From the NCBI RefSeq assembly GCF_009812055.1, contig NZ_WQNH01000029.1:1-64000 (forward strand): a stretch of DNA of 64,000 nucleotides. The letters run 5' to 3'. Both the position numbers and the translations under genes were made by a program. Numbering within the stretch: position 1 is the stretch's first letter; each line of letters starts with the position of its first letter. The stretch is from Chelativorans xinjiangensis (GTDB lineage: Bacteria > Pseudomonadota > Alphaproteobacteria > Rhizobiales > Rhizobiaceae). Positions 44,878 through 59,111 of the stretch are shown here, one piece after another. The notes under the pieces were generated by a model that saw only the letters and a program-made list of their open reading frames with translations, did not search any database and was not told the origin of the DNA.

Positions 44878-45759
44878 ATGCAGGATTGTTCGGCGCTCGA
44901 AGTGACAGCGTTTTTCGAGGAGTACACCTCTTCCCTGCAATATGTCGCGGCCGACCCCGCGACGAACAGGTGCGCGATCATCGATCCTGTGCTCGACTTC
45001 GACGAAAAATCCGGCGCCACGGCCACACACAGCGCCGACGAGATCCTGGCCTTCATCGAGAAGCGGGGCCTCACCGTCGAGTGGATTCTCGACACTCACC
45101 CCCACGCCGACCATTTCTCCGCGGCAGATTATCTGAGACGAAAGACTGGCGCACCCACAGCCATCGGCGCAAGGGTGGTCGAAGTCCAGAAGCTCTGGAA
45201 AGAGATTTACAACTGGCCGGATTTCCCTACCGACGGTTCGCAATGGGACAAGCTTTTCGCCGAGGGGGAGAGCTTCCTTGTGGGGGAAATCCCGGCGAAG
45301 GTGCTCTTCTCCCCCGGTCACACGCTCGCCTCCATCACCTATGTCATCGGTGATGCCGCCTTCGTGCACGATACGCTCTTCATGCCTGACAGCGGCACGG
45401 CGCGCGCGGATTTCCCCGGCGGAAGCGCCCAACAGCTCTGGAATTCGATCCAGGAAATCCTCTCGCTTCCGGACGAAACGCGCCTTTTCACTGGCCACGA
45501 CTACCAGCCGGGCGGACGCGAGCCCCGCTGTCAAAGCACCGTGGCCGAGCAGAGGGCGGAGAACATCCATATTTCAAGATGCCGAACGACGGAGGAATTC
45601 GTTCGAGTGCGCCAGGCGCGTGACAAGACACTCCCCATGCCGAGGCTTATCCTTCACGCGCTGCAGGTGAATATGAATGGCGGGCGGCTGCCGGAACCGG
45701 AAAGGAACGGGCGGCGCTATCTCAAATTTCCACTAAACGCGCTTAGAAGGGACATTTGA
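44878..45759 (+). CDS. MBL-fold hydrolase, Blh/persulfide dioxygenase-like
   Basis: A 293-residue metallo-beta-lactamase-fold protein. The metal motif is LDTHPHADHFSAADYL. HDTLFMPDSGTARADFPGGSA and RLFTGHDYQPGGRE are typical of the Blh/ETHE1 group, which oxidises glutathione persulfide in sulfide detoxification. ATG at 44878 has GGAG 7 bases upstream; GTG at 44863 is an alternative. In Agrobacterium and Xylella blh lies with the repressor bigR, which is absent here. Confidence 0.86.
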   Translation: MQDCSALEVTAFFEEYTSSLQYVAADPATNRCAIIDPVLDFDEKSGATATHSADEILAFIEKRGLTVEWILDTHPHADHFSAADYLRRKTGAPTAIGARVVEVQKLWKEIYNWPDFPTDGSQWDKLFAEGESFLVGEIPAKVLFSPGHTLASITYVIGDAAFVHDTLFMPDSGTARADFPGGSAQQLWNSIQEILSLPDETRLFTGHDYQPGGREPRCQSTVAEQRAENIHISRCRTTEEFVRVRQARDKTLPMPRLILHALQVNMNGGRLPEPERNGRRYLKFPLNALRRDI

Positions 45760-45899
45760 AGGTCGAGTATACTACCTGATCGACCGTCGCGAAACGCTTT
45801 GAATCGCCATCATGACTTACGTTTGCCATTTTCTGCATAAACTATAGTATAGTCAGAATTAATCTGAATTAATGCATCATAATTATTGGATATAGTCAT

Positions 45900-46133
45900 T
45901 TGGTCAAATATATCTCACCTGTCCTATTCGGGCTGGCATGTCTCGCACTTTCTGGATGCATTTCCGGCGGAGAGCGTCATGCTTGCATGAACGACCAGTG
46001 CTCCACCCCTAAAGGCATGTTCGACGATGGCAATGAAGTGATCTACGATAACGGAATGCTCACCGATGGTGGAGACGGCGGTCGATTCGGAGTCCCCCCG
46101 CCTTCCTACCCTCCGGAAAGGATCATTAGGTAG
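45900..46133 (+). CDS. Small putative lipoprotein
   Basis: A 77-residue ORF with a lipoprotein signal (FGLACLALSGC, lipidated Cys at about 20). The remainder is rich in Asp and Gly, with two more Cys (HACMNDQCSTP) and a Pro-rich end. It starts with TTG and has only a weak ribosome site, so the start is uncertain. The upstream 140 bp and first codons are strikingly AT-rich. Family not recognised. It may be a recent arrival. Confidence 0.5.
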   Translation: MVKYISPVLFGLACLALSGCISGGERHACMNDQCSTPKGMFDDGNEVIYDNGMLTDGGDGGRFGVPPPSYPPERIIR

Positions 46134-46210
46134 CCATAATTCGCAGGCGTGGCACTCCATACGCCGACCGAAAGTCCCTATATTAAAGCGGCGCTCCATC
46201 GGCACCTCCC

Positions 46211-46226
46211 TTTCGCAATTGCGAAA
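46211..46226. promoter_or_regulatory. 16-bp perfect palindrome upstream of typA
   Basis: TTTCGCAATTGCGAAA, fully symmetric, 9 bp before a short leader ORF and 74 bp before typA. It could be an operator or, on the minus strand, a hairpin followed by T. Factor unknown. Confidence 0.45.
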
Positions 46227-46234
46227 AAACCTGT

Positions 46235-46299
46235 ATGAGCGCGGCCAACGAAGATACGGCCGCGCCTGAAGCCGCGTCCGACGACCCCGAAGAGAACCA

Positions 46300-46303
<4 letters not shown>
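46235..46303 (+). CDS. 22-residue acidic leader ORF overlapping typA
   Basis: ATG at 46235 opens a 23-codon frame (MSAANEDTAAPEAASDDPEE NQ then stop) whose TGA overlaps the typA ATG (ATGA). The peptide is acidic and Ala-rich. The overlap is the usual sign of translational coupling. It could be a chance ORF, as it has only a weak ribosome site. Confidence 0.35.
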
Positions 46304-48126
<1,823 letters not shown>

Positions 48127-48129
48127 GCC

Positions 48130-49176
48130 TCACCCACCCAGCCACTCGATCCAGCGTCCGTGAAAGTCGCAGCGGGCAAGGTCTCGCGTTTCTCCCACAG
48201 GCCACAGCGTAAGCCGCAGCCGGGCAAAGCCGGTATCGCCCGAGACCGGCTCCATTCTCAGCCAGGCGAGCGGGGTGGAGCCCGGCGCATTGCCCGCCTC
48301 GTCGAGCAGGGTCTCGATATGCCGGCGCTTCTCGTATGGCAGGTATTGCCACATGATCGAGTGGAACAGCACGAAGACCGCGTCATCGCCTCTTGCGGCA
48401 AGCTCCGCGGCGATGAAATCCGCGGCGTCGGCCTTCTCGATGCTGAACGGCGTCTCCCGCGCCAGCGCGAGCGCCGCTTCCAGCCGCTCAAGCCGCGCCG
48501 TCTGGTCAGGCCAGACGTAGGACTTCAGCCGCAATCTCTCCTCGGCATCCGCAACGTCGACGGGCACCACATCGCTGCCCTTTCGCGAGGCGATGTCGAG
48601 GAAGCCGCCCAATGGGGGCGCCTTGCCGCGCGCCTCTGCCGTCAGCTTCACGGGCGAGGCCTCGTCGCCCCAACAAGCCTCGCCATAGCGATAGTGAAAG
48701 CGATCGAAGAGAAGGTTGAGCCCGGCGCTCGATCCGATCTCGCGGATGGCAAGCGGCATGCCCGCCTCCCGGCCGATAGCGAGGAAGCCAGGCAGAAGCA
48801 TCGCCGCCCGGGCGATCTCGTTGGTCTGCGGCGGCGAATCGAGCCCTTGCACAAGCCGCGCATCGTGCCGGGCGATTGCCGCCGTCAACGCCTCGCGCAG
48901 CGCCTCGTCCGTTACCTGGTTGGGCGGATAGGCGGCGGCAAGCGCCGGATCGGCGCCTGAAAGCACAAGCGCATGCAGCGCCCCGGCAAGCCGCAGCGCG
49001 ACCGCGTCGCTGCGCGGCTTTCCCGGCCAGGCGGCGACGCGGCGACCCGTCTCGGTGCTTTCGTCCAGGAGGTCCGAAAGCAGGCGACACAGCCGTGCGG
49101 TGAAGGGAGAGCCCAGCGTTTCGCTGCCGTCCGCCTGTTTCAGGAAGTGCTCTTCGATCTTTCCGCTGAGCGTCAC
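48130..49176 (-). CDS. DUF2332 family protein
   Basis: A 348-residue protein of the DUF2332 family. Typical stretches are GSPFTARLCRLLSDLLDE, NEIARAAMLLPGFLAIGREAGMPLAIREIGSSAGLNLLFDRFHYRYG, and VLFHSIMWQYLPYEKR. The IREIGSSAGLNLLFD segment looks like a SAM/nucleotide-binding loop. GTG at 49176 has GGAGG 5 bases upstream. It lies 37 bp after ccmG on the same strand and may be in the ccm operon. Biochemical role unknown. Confidence 0.85.
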   Translation of the reverse strand: MTLSGKIEEHFLKQADGSETLGSPFTARLCRLLSDLLDESTETGRRVAAWPGKPRSDAVALRLAGALHALVLSGADPALAAAYPPNQVTDEALREALTAAIARHDARLVQGLDSPPQTNEIARAAMLLPGFLAIGREAGMPLAIREIGSSAGLNLLFDRFHYRYGEACWGDEASPVKLTAEARGKAPPLGGFLDIASRKGSDVVPVDVADAEERLRLKSYVWPDQTARLERLEAALALARETPFSIEKADAADFIAAELAARGDDAVFVLFHSIMWQYLPYEKRRHIETLLDEAGNAPGSTPLAWLRMEPVSGDTGFARLRLTLWPVGETRDLARCDFHGRWIEWLGG

Positions 49177-49213
49177 GACCCCCTCCCCGCCCGCTTATGC
49201 TTCCGCCCCGCCG

Positions 49214-49804
49214 TCACCCCGCCGTCTCGGCCAGCGCCTTCTCGACCTCGGGCATCAGATCGTTCTTGAGGCTGCGCGGCGTGAAGGGGCCCACATGCTT
49301 GTAGCGTATCGTCCCGTCGGGGCCGACAAGGAAAGTTTCCGGCACGCCGTAGACACCCCACTCGATCGCCGCCCGCCCGCTCTGGTCGACGCCGATGGCA
49401 TCGAACGGATTGCCGAGCTCGCCGAGGAAGCGGCGGGCGTTCTCCGGCCTGTCCTTGTAGTTGAGGCCGACAAGCCGAATGCGCTCGTCCCCGCCCAGTT
49501 GCATCAGGAACGGGTGTTCGTCGCGGCACGGCAGGCACCAGGAGCCCCACACGTTCACCAGCGTCACATTGCCCTGGAAATCGGCCGGCGAAAGGCCCGG
49601 TAGGTCCACGCCCTCGAGCGGCGGCAGCTCCGTCTGCGGCGCCGGCTGGCCGATGAGCGCGGAAGGCACGACCGACGTGTCGCGGCCGGAGAAGAGCTGC
49701 GCCAGGAACACCGCCGACAGCGCCAGAAAAACCACAAGCGGCAAGAGGAGCAAGAAGAGGATGAGCCGGCGCGGTTTCTGCACCCGTTCCTGGTCCGTCG
49801 TCAT
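49214..49804 (-). CDS. ccmG: Thiol:disulfide interchange protein CcmG/DsbE
   Basis: Membrane-anchored periplasmic thioredoxin-fold protein that keeps apocytochrome c cysteines reduced for heme attachment. The 196 residues have one N-terminal helix (RLILFLLLLPLVVFLALSAVFLA), the active site WCLPC in WGSWCLPCRDEHP, and the CcmG cis-Pro region YGVPETFLVGPDG. ATG at 49804 overlaps the ccmD stop (ATGA). Last ccm gene here. Confidence 0.95.
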   Translation of the reverse strand: MTTDQERVQKPRRLILFLLLLPLVVFLALSAVFLAQLFSGRDTSVVPSALIGQPAPQTELPPLEGVDLPGLSPADFQGNVTLVNVWGSWCLPCRDEHPFLMQLGGDERIRLVGLNYKDRPENARRFLGELGNPFDAIGVDQSGRAAIEWGVYGVPETFLVGPDGTIRYKHVGPFTPRSLKNDLMPEVEKALAETAG

Positions 49805-49968
49805 CTGGCTGCCTCCGTCCTGGCCGAGCGCCGGCGCACGCCGCGCTCTTCCAGTTCCTTGAGCGCCCGCTTCTGCGCCTTCTGATCGAGCAGGATCCAC
49901 GCCGCCAGCCCGGCAATCGCGAGAGCCGAGATGGCATAGGCCGCCACGACATAGGCCAGATGCGTCAT
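49801..49968 (-). CDS. ccmD: Heme exporter protein CcmD
   Basis: A 55-residue single-helix protein (MTHLAYVVAAYAISALAIAG then LAAWILLDQKAQKRALKELE) with a basic cytoplasmic tail, the standard CcmD layout. It helps release holo-CcmE from CcmABC. It overlaps ccmC upstream and ccmG downstream by four bases each. Confidence 0.92.
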   Translation of the reverse strand: MTHLAYVVAAYAISALAIAGLAAWILLDQKAQKRALKELEERGVRRRSARTEAAR

Positions 49969-50744
49969 GACGCCTGCCCCTCCGCGAGCTTCCCTTCCGC
50001 TGCCCGCGCCGACAAGCGCCGCATGGCGCTCACCCTGCGCCGCCAAATCTCGGCGCGCATCGCCATGAGATGCAGCGCCAGGAACAGAAGCGTGAAGCCC
50101 GCCGCCGAGATCAGGAGCGGCCACAAGAGGCTCGGGTGGATGGTCGGCCCGTCGAGGCGGAACACGGAGGCCGGCTGGTGCAGCGTGTTCCACCAGTCGA
50201 CCGAGAACTTGATGATCGGGATGTTGATGAAGCCGACCAGCGTGAGGATCGCCGCGGCGCGCGCCGCCCGGCTCTGGTCGTCAAGCGCCCGCGTCAGCGC
50301 AATGATGCCGAGATACATGAGGAACAGCACGAACACCGAGGTTAGCCGCGCGTCCCACACCCACCACGTGCCCCACATGGGCTTGCCCCAGATGGAGCCG
50401 GTGACGAGAGCCAGCGCCGTGAAGACGGCGCCGATGGGCGCGGCCGCCTTGAGCGCGACATCGGCCAGCGGATGCCGCCACACCAGCGTGCCGAGCGCCG
50501 AAGCCGCCATCAGCGTGTAGCAGAACATGGCGAGCCACGCGAAGGGCACGTGGATATACATGATGCGCACCGTGATGCCCTGCTGGTAGTCCTCGGGCGC
50601 GGCAAAGGCCATGCCGAGGCCGACGACGAGCACCAGCACCGCCGCTCCCCCCAGCCACGGCACAAGGCTGCCCGCAAGCGCCAGAAAGCGCGTCGGGTTG
50701 GCGAGCGCGGTCAGCCGCGCCGTCAGATTGGCCGTTTCACTCAT
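49965..50744 (-). CDS. ccmC: Heme exporter protein CcmC
   Basis: Six-helix inner-membrane protein that hands heme to CcmE. The 259 residues contain the tryptophan-rich WWD motif GKPMWGTWWVWDARLTS (about 120-136) and the conserved histidines in IHVPFAWL and TLHQPAS. ATG at 50744 is the family start; the open frame further upstream is not coding. It lies 85 bp after ccmB. Confidence 0.95.
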   Translation of the reverse strand: MSETANLTARLTALANPTRFLALAGSLVPWLGGAAVLVLVVGLGMAFAAPEDYQQGITVRIMYIHVPFAWLAMFCYTLMAASALGTLVWRHPLADVALKAAAPIGAVFTALALVTGSIWGKPMWGTWWVWDARLTSVFVLFLMYLGIIALTRALDDQSRAARAAAILTLVGFINIPIIKFSVDWWNTLHQPASVFRLDGPTIHPSLLWPLLISAAGFTLLFLALHLMAMRAEIWRRRVSAMRRLSARAAEGKLAEGQAS

Positions 50745-50829
50745 CCTGTCGTAAATAGACCGCCAGACCGTCCCTAGCAATTCATCCACATTGCCGCAGC
50801 AGGCCGCGCGGCTCACATTCTCGTGCCCG

Positions 50830-51492
50830 TCAGTCGGCGTTGCGCAGGGCCAGCGCCGCCGCCGCCGGGCCAATGACGGCGAAGAACAGGGTCAGCGCGA
50901 CGAGGATGAGGAAGGCCGGCAGAAACGGGTCGGGCTCGGCCACCGCCCCCCGGCTCGCCGCCACGCCGAAGATGAGGACGGGGATCGAAAGCGGCAGGAT
51001 CAGAACGGAAACGAGCAGCCCGCCCCGCGGCAGCGCCACCACCAGCGCAGCCCCCACAGCGCCGATGAAGGTGATGGCCGGCGTGCCGACGAGAAGCGTC
51101 AGCGTCGCCGCGGCAAGGCCTGTCGGCGGCACGTTCATGAACAGGCCGAGCAGCGGCGCCACCGCCACCAGCGGCAACACGTTCGCCGTCCAGTGCGCCA
51201 GGCATTTGACGAACACGGTCAGCGCCAGCATGTGCCGACCGTCGGCGATCAGCATGAGGTCGAGCGAACCGTCCTCGCGGTCTGCCTGAAACAGCCGCTC
51301 CAGCCCCAGGAGGCTCGCAAGCAAAGCGCCGATCCACAGGATCGCCGGGCCGATGCGGGCAAGCAGATTGAGGTCAGGCCCGACGCCGAAGGGGATGACG
51401 GCGACGACGGCGAGGAAGAAGAGCACGCCCGTCAAGGCGCCGCTGCCGGCGCGGATGCCGAGCCTGACTTCGCGAAGGTAGAGGGCGAGCAT
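50830..51492 (-). CDS. ccmB: Heme exporter protein CcmB
   Basis: ABC permease partner of CcmA in heme loading of CcmE. The 220 residues have six hydrophobic segments, the start LALYLREVRLGIRAGSGALTGVLFF, and the conserved ADREDGSLDLMLIADGRHM. Length matches the family. It is separated from ccmA by 247 bp that hold a G-rich palindromic repeat, which is unusual, since ccmA and ccmB usually touch. Confidence 0.95.
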   Translation of the reverse strand: MLALYLREVRLGIRAGSGALTGVLFFLAVVAVIPFGVGPDLNLLARIGPAILWIGALLASLLGLERLFQADREDGSLDLMLIADGRHMLALTVFVKCLAHWTANVLPLVAVAPLLGLFMNVPPTGLAAATLTLLVGTPAITFIGAVGAALVVALPRGGLLVSVLILPLSIPVLIFGVAASRGAVAEPDPFLPAFLILVALTLFFAVIGPAAAALALRNAD

Positions 51493-51739
51493 CAGGAGCT
51501 TCCCCTGTAGGATGAGTGGAGAGCACCAGCGTAGCCGACTTCCCCTCCCCCTTGGGGGGAGGGGTGGGTGGGGGTCCGCGCGAAGCGCGACGAAGAACGA
51601 ATTTTGTTACCCTGCGGGCCTAACCCCCACCCCTCACCCCTCCCCACAAGGGGGAGGGGGGTCCGATACGCCGGCGCTTCTCCCCTGAGGACCCCGACAG
51701 GGCAGAGGGGAGGGTGTCGGGAGCCAGCGGAAACGGTTT
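51493..51739. repeat. G/C-rich palindromic repeat splitting ccmA and ccmB
   Basis: A 247-bp insert. It holds two facing arms: CCCCTCCCCC-TT-GGGGGGAGGGG followed by TGGGTGGGGGTCC (51542-51576), and ACCCCCACCCCTCACCCCTCC with GGGGGAGGGGGG (51628-51661). Between them is CGCGAAGCGCG and an AT-richer middle. Each arm has at least four close G-runs on one strand, a quadruplex pattern. No ORF with a ribosome site. It looks like a dispersed intergenic repeat known in style from rhizobial genomes. Confidence 0.75.
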
Positions 51740-52351
51740 TCATCGCGCTTGCCCCCCCATCGCCAACTCCCCCGCCCCCTCAAGCCCCAGCGGCAGATGC
51801 GTCGCCGCCACGATCATCCCGCCCTCTCGAAGATGCCCCCGCATCAATTCCGCAAACCGCCCCTCCGACGCCCGGTCGAGGCCCGCCGTCGGCTCATCGA
51901 GCAACCACACCGGCCGATGCGAAACCAGCAGCCGTGCGATCGCCGCCCGCCGCCGCTGCCCGGTGGAGAGATAGCCGAACGGCAGATGCCCGATATCCTC
52001 CAGCCCCACCGTCTCCAGCGCCTCCGATGCCGTCATCCGCGCCTGCCCGAGGAAGCGCTGCCAGAAAACCAGGTTCTCCTCCACGGTCAGCGCGGTCTTC
52101 ATCGCGTTGAAGTGCCCCAGATAATGGCAGGCGGCCCTGATATCCGGCCACTCCTCCCCGCCTCCGTCCAGCGCCAGCCGCCCCGCCGCCGGCCTCAGGA
52201 GTCCGGCGAGGATGCGCAGAAGCGTTGTTTTGCCGGCTCCATTCGGCCCGGTCACCAACAGCGCTTCGCCGCATGCGACCGCAAACGAGGTGTCGGAAAA
52301 AATGACTTCCCCGCCACGCTCACCGCTCAGCGCCTCGGCGGCAAGCCGCAT
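51740..52351 (-). CDS. ccmA: Heme exporter ATPase CcmA
   Basis: ATPase of the CcmABCD complex in cytochrome c maturation. The 203 residues have Walker A GPNGAGKTT near 35-43, signature LSTGQRRRAAIARLL, and Walker B VWLLDEPTAGLD. ATG at 52351 fits the family start; a TTG seven codons upstream is possible. First gene of ccmA-[repeat]-ccmB-ccmC-ccmD-ccmG, minus strand, divergent from acnA. Confidence 0.94.
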   Translation of the reverse strand: MRLAAEALSGERGGEVIFSDTSFAVACGEALLVTGPNGAGKTTLLRILAGLLRPAAGRLALDGGGEEWPDIRAACHYLGHFNAMKTALTVEENLVFWQRFLGQARMTASEALETVGLEDIGHLPFGYLSTGQRRRAAIARLLVSHRPVWLLDEPTAGLDRASEGRFAELMRGHLREGGMIVAATHLPLGLEGAGELAMGGQAR

Positions 52352-52628
52352 GGTTTTCTGTCCGTCCGGCAATGGGTGTCCCTAGAAAATCGACAACGGG
52401 AAAGTTTCACGAAACTCGGTATGGAACTCTTCTACGAAATTCTCTATATCCCGGACAACCACGCCAGCGGTCGGCGTGTCACTTTGTGCCGATACCCGCG
52501 CGCGCGCCGTCTTGACCGGCCGGGACGCAGGGGAGCGGACAGCGGAAATGATCGCACCCGCACCTACGCGCCTGTCGCCTCAGGAGTCCGTTCCCGTTTC
52601 GGATGAACAGACTAGGATAGGATCGCTC

Positions 52629-55322
<2,694 letters not shown>

Positions 55323-55341
55323 TCGACGAGGCTGGCTTGAA

Positions 55342-55377
55342 AAGAAAGCCGCCGGCCCCCGACGGCTTTCTTGTTTT
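55342..55377 (+). terminator. Rho-independent terminator of acnA
   Basis: Perfect 10-bp stem AAGAAAGCCG / CGGCTTTCTT with an 11-base loop, followed by GTTTT, 19 bp after the acnA stop. Confidence 0.85.
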
Positions 55378-55443
55378 CGGATAGCGGCAGGCCGTTACGC
55401 CGCCTGTGCCCTGCTCCCGGAACCAGACCGCCTGGAGCTGGCT

Positions 55444-55965
55444 CTACTCGATCACCCCGCAGGCAATCCGGTCTCCCGCCTCGCCGGAAGGCTGGCTGCT
55501 GTAGTCGTCGGGATCGGCGTGCACGACGACGGCCGAACCATCATCGTCCTGCAGCGGGTTTTCGCCGTCTTCGCTTACCGACACACGGTCGGTGAAGAAC
55601 TCAACCCTCAAGACACCATCCTGTCCGACGTGCACATTGGGCAGGTCGCCCGGATGCGGTCCTCCTTCGCTGAGGACGCCGTGCTCCCTGTCGCCGGCGT
55701 AATGGCCGCCCGCCGACGCGAAGCCATCCCCGACGTTGCATGAGCCCATTTCATGGACGTGGAAGCCATGCGGGCCAGGAGGCAGGTCCGTCATCTCCAC
55801 GACGATGTGCGCCATCCCCGAGGCCGTTTCGTTGAGCGCTACCGTTCCGACCTCACGCTCCTCGTTGTTGATCATATTGGCGGAAAGGCTCTCCCCGTTC
55901 TCCTGCGCGAAAGCGTGAGAAAGCGGCAGCAGCGCCGCCAGTATGGCCGTGGCCGTCACTCGCAT
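55444..55965 (-). CDS. sodC: Superoxide dismutase [Cu-Zn], periplasmic
   Basis: Dismutes superoxide in the periplasm. The 173 residues have a signal peptide (MRVTATAILAALLPLSHAFA). Metal ligands are the two His in GFHVHEMG, the zinc-loop residues in GGHYAGDREHGVLSEGGPHPGDLPN, and the last His in SAVVVHADPDDY. Cys in GSCNVGDG and in RIACGVIE form the conserved disulfide. ATG at 55965 has GGGAGAG 6 bases upstream. Alone, between the acnA and atp terminators. Confidence 0.95.
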   Translation of the reverse strand: MRVTATAILAALLPLSHAFAQENGESLSANMINNEEREVGTVALNETASGMAHIVVEMTDLPPGPHGFHVHEMGSCNVGDGFASAGGHYAGDREHGVLSEGGPHPGDLPNVHVGQDGVLRVEFFTDRVSVSEDGENPLQDDDGSAVVVHADPDDYSSQPSGEAGDRIACGVIE

Positions 55966-56077
55966 ATCGTCTCTCCCTGCTCGGTGTCGCTGCCCTGTAT
56001 GTTCAGGTGCGGTGCAGCTCTCCGCACCAACCGGCATCTAGGGCGTTTGTTTCGCAATCGGGAGAAACAGCCGGAAA

Positions 56078-56104
56078 AGAAAAAGGCCGGCGCAATGGCC
56101 GGCC
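56078..56104 (-). terminator. Rho-independent terminator of the atp operon
   Basis: Read on the minus strand, stem GGCCGGC / GCCGGCC with a 6-base loop is followed by TTTTTCTTTT. It lies 25 bp after the atpC stop. Confidence 0.88.
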
Positions 56105-56128
56105 CTTTCAATTCCCATGCAATCGGCC

Positions 56129-56533
56129 TCACGCCGGCAGTATGGCACGTTCCAGCGTGGTGAGTTGGGCGAGGAATTCCTCCGCCTTGGTCCGCGCCTC
56201 GTCGTCCTTGGCGTCCTCGACGTCCTCTCGCGCTTCCTGGATACGGCGCGCAACATCCTCGCGGTCTATGTCGTCGACATGCACCGCCGACTCCGCCAGC
56301 AGCGTGCAGCCTTCGGGCAAAACATCCGCAAAGCCGCCGAAGACGACATAACGGTCTTCCCTGCCCTCGCGCGCGACGGTGATCACGCCCGGCTTGATGT
56401 TGGTCATGGTCGGGGCGTGGTTGGCCATTACGGTCATCTCGCCTTCTGTACCGGGGATAACCACATACTCGACGTCCTCGGAAACGAGCAGCCGTTCGGG
56501 CGAGACCAGTTCGAATTTGAAAGCTTGGGCCAT
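56129..56533 (-). CDS. atpC: ATP synthase epsilon subunit
   Basis: Central-stalk subunit that couples and inhibits F1. The 134 residues open FKFELVSPERLLVSEDVEYVVIPGTEGEMTVMANHAP, the standard N-terminal beta-sandwich. A shorter C-terminal helix pair follows. Last gene of the operon, 72 bp after atpD, followed by a strong terminator. Confidence 0.96.
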   Translation of the reverse strand: MAQAFKFELVSPERLLVSEDVEYVVIPGTEGEMTVMANHAPTMTNIKPGVITVAREGREDRYVVFGGFADVLPEGCTLLAESAVHVDDIDREDVARRIQEAREDVEDAKDDEARTKAEEFLAQLTTLERAILPA

Positions 56534-56605
56534 GACGTCCTACCGAATGAGGTGCGGCCGAGGCGGGTTCCGCCTGCGGCCGCTATTCAATGTTCAGCCT
56601 GCGTG

Positions 56606-58204
<1,599 letters not shown>

Positions 58205-58220
58205 CTACCTCTTCGATCCG

Positions 58221-59102
58221 CTAGAGCGCTTCCGCGCCCGAAATGATTTCGATCAGTTCCTTGGTGATCTGCGCCTGGCGCTGGCGGTTGTAGGTGATCG
58301 ACAGCTTGTCGATCATGTCGCCCGCATTGCGCGTCGCATTGTCCATCGCCGTCATCTTGGCGCCCATCTCGCCGGCCGCATTCTCGAGCAGCGCGCGGAA
58401 CACCTGCACGGCAATATTGCGCGGGATGAGGTCGGCCAGGATCGTCGCCGCTTCCGGCTCGTACTCGTAGACCGCCCCGCCGGCGACCTCCTCCGCCTCC
58501 TCGTCCACCGAGACGGCGGCGGGGATGATCTGCAGCGCCGTCGGCACCTGGCTGATGACCGACTTGAACTCGGAATAGAACAGCGTGCAGACGTCGAACT
58601 GGCCCTCGTCGAACAGCCCGATCACCTTCCTGGCGATGGCATCCGCATTGGCGAAGCCGATCTGCTTGACCTCGCGAAGCTCCACGCGGTCGATGATAAG
58701 CTCGCTAAAGTCGCGGCGCAGGATATCGAAACCCTTCTTGCCGACGGTGAGGATCTTCACCTGCTTGCCGTTGGCGATCAGCTCGCGCGCATGCTCGCGC
58801 GCCAGCTTGGCGATCTGGCTGTTGAAGCCGCCGCAAAGGCCGCGCTCTGCGGTCGCCACGACCAGAAGGTGGGTGTCGTCCTTGCCGGTGCCGGCCATCA
58901 GCGGCGGCGCATCCGTGCCCGAGACGGTGCTCGTCACATTGGCAAGCACCACGCCCATGCGCGTGGCGTACGGGCGCGCGGCCTCGGCCGCCTCCTGGGC
59001 TCGACGCAGCTTCGCCGCGGCGACCATCTGCATCGCCTTGGTGATCTTCTGCGTCGCCTTGACAGAGGCGATCCGGTTGCGAAGGTCTTTCAGTGAAGCC
59101 AT
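58221..59102 (-). CDS. atpG: ATP synthase gamma subunit
   Basis: Rotating shaft of F1. The 293 residues have the N-terminal helix [35 protein letters not shown], the GLCGGFN segment, and the C-terminal helix [42 protein letters not shown]. It lies 9 bp after an inserted GlcG/HbpS-like gene, not directly after atpA as usual. Confidence 0.96.
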   Translation of the reverse strand: MASLKDLRNRIASVKATQKITKAMQMVAAAKLRRAQEAAEAARPYATRMGVVLANVTSTVSGTDAPPLMAGTGKDDTHLLVVATAERGLCGGFNSQIAKLAREHARELIANGKQVKILTVGKKGFDILRRDFSELIIDRVELREVKQIGFANADAIARKVIGLFDEGQFDVCTLFYSEFKSVISQVPTALQIIPAAVSVDEEAEEVAGGAVYEYEPEAATILADLIPRNIAVQVFRALLENAAGEMGAKMTAMDNATRNAGDMIDKLSITYNRQRQAQITKELIEIISGAEAL

Positions 59103-59111
59103 TCGAATACC

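Noticed and set aside
52476-52628. 51-codon N-terminal extension of aconitase
   Set aside because: The extension has no family similarity and would use up most of the promoter region; GTG at 52629 gives the normal length.
58222-58240. CTAGAGCGCTTC at the atpG stop as another palindromic repeat end
   Set aside because: Only the first bases resemble a repeat; the 22-bp gap to atpD holds no hairpin, and the TAG is simply the gamma-subunit stop.
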